Assembly: GCA_012845835.1 (NCBI GenBank) | Contig: JABAKD010000010.1 | Location: forward strand, 13,821,401-13,885,400 | DNA: 64,000 nt | DNA from: Undaria pinnatifida | Lineage: Eukaryota > Sar > Phaeophyceae > Laminariales > Alariaceae | Reading direction: 5' to 3' | Shown: piece by piece, positions 63,567 through 64,000 of the stretch | How the letters are laid out: every line of letters begins with the position of its first letter | Numbering within the stretch: the stretch's first letter is position 1 | Made by a program: the position numbers and the translations under genes | The notes under the pieces: model-generated | Databases searched by the model: none | Seen by the model: only the letters and a program-made list of their open reading frames with translations | What the model was told of the DNA's origin: nothing

Positions 63567-64000
63567 CCGGCAAGCAGCCTAGCTGAGCCGATTCTGGCAG
63601 CAAGCCCACAACGGGGGCGGTAGATCTGTCAGCAGGGGGTGCGATACGCGAGGATGCGTTGTCTGCTGCTGCTCGTGCTTGCTGCCGCCAGGGTGCTGCT
63701 GCTGCTGTGCTGCTGCTGCTGCTGCTGCTGCTTGCTGCTGCTGCTGCTGCTTGCTGCTGCTGCTGCTGCTGCTGCTTGCTGCCGCTGCTGCTTCGACAAC
63801 GGCTGCTCTTCTTCTTGCTTTTTTACGTTTAGTCACATTTGGTACTGGTATGATAGTTCTCGAGCTAGCTACTACTACTACACTGCTGTGTATCTATCTT
63901 CTATCTGTGCAGTCTCCAGCCCCGGCAAGCAGCCTAGCTGAGCCGCCTCCGGCAAGCCCACAACTGGGGCGGTGGGTCTGTCAGCAGGGGCTGCGATCCG
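63567..64000. repeat. ~345 bp tandem unit around a (CTG)n tract
   Basis: The block 63562-63645 (CCCCGGCAAGCAGCCTAGCT, GAGCCG, GCAAGCCCACAAC, GGGGCGGT, CTGTCAGCAGGGG, TGCGAT) recurs at 63917-64000. Between them is a CTG-rich tract (63658-63795). The repeat runs off the window edge, so more units may follow. Confidence 0.9.

Overview
The window is nuclear DNA from an intron-rich photosynthetic eukaryote, most likely a stramenopile and probably a brown alga. This is inferred from three things. Genes are split by many GT-AG introns of 0.2 kb to several kb. Two genes (RlmH and an unknown membrane protein) carry a signal peptide followed directly by Phe, the signature of plastid targeting across four membranes in heterokonts. 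Intergenic and intronic DNA is crowded with mini- and microsatellites. No autonomous transposon protein, rRNA, tRNA or CRISPR was recognised.

Layout. 1-5167: repeat-bearing DNA without a recognisable gene. 5168-31795 (+): one very large gene modelled as 16 phase-compatible exons, about 1,922 aa, with coiled coils, a His-rich cluster, proline-rich stretches and WH2-like motifs; it is not recognised as a named family. Its introns hold most of the repeats. 34498-41733 (-): six-exon LRR protein with a long Lys/Gly-rich tail. 43542-46404 (-): four-exon plastid membrane protein of unknown function. 46682-52205 (+): six-exon PRP18/PRPF18 splicing factor. 53066-54634 (-): three-exon plastid-type RlmH methyltransferase. 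54922-60862 (+): four-exon unknown protein. 61967-62398 (-): small multi-span membrane protein, probably a terminal exon. The rest to 64000 is repeats.

Genes largely alternate in strand and pair head to head: the start codons of the plastid protein and PRP18 are 277 bp apart, and those of RlmH and the 54.9 kb gene are 287 bp apart, suggesting shared bidirectional promoters. The other pairs converge tail to tail, apart from the two adjacent minus-strand genes.

The most unusual signal is in the large gene. At least five of its introns contain decayed copies of the neighbouring exon edge together with the splice junction, as if introns had grown by tandem duplication across splice sites. In addition, two minisatellite fields about 7 kb apart, with 40-41 bp units that each carry a GGTAAGT- or GGTGAGT-like donor core, look like diverged relatives of one ancestral unit. 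All exon models here are hand-built from reading frame, phase and splice consensus; no transcript or database support was available.
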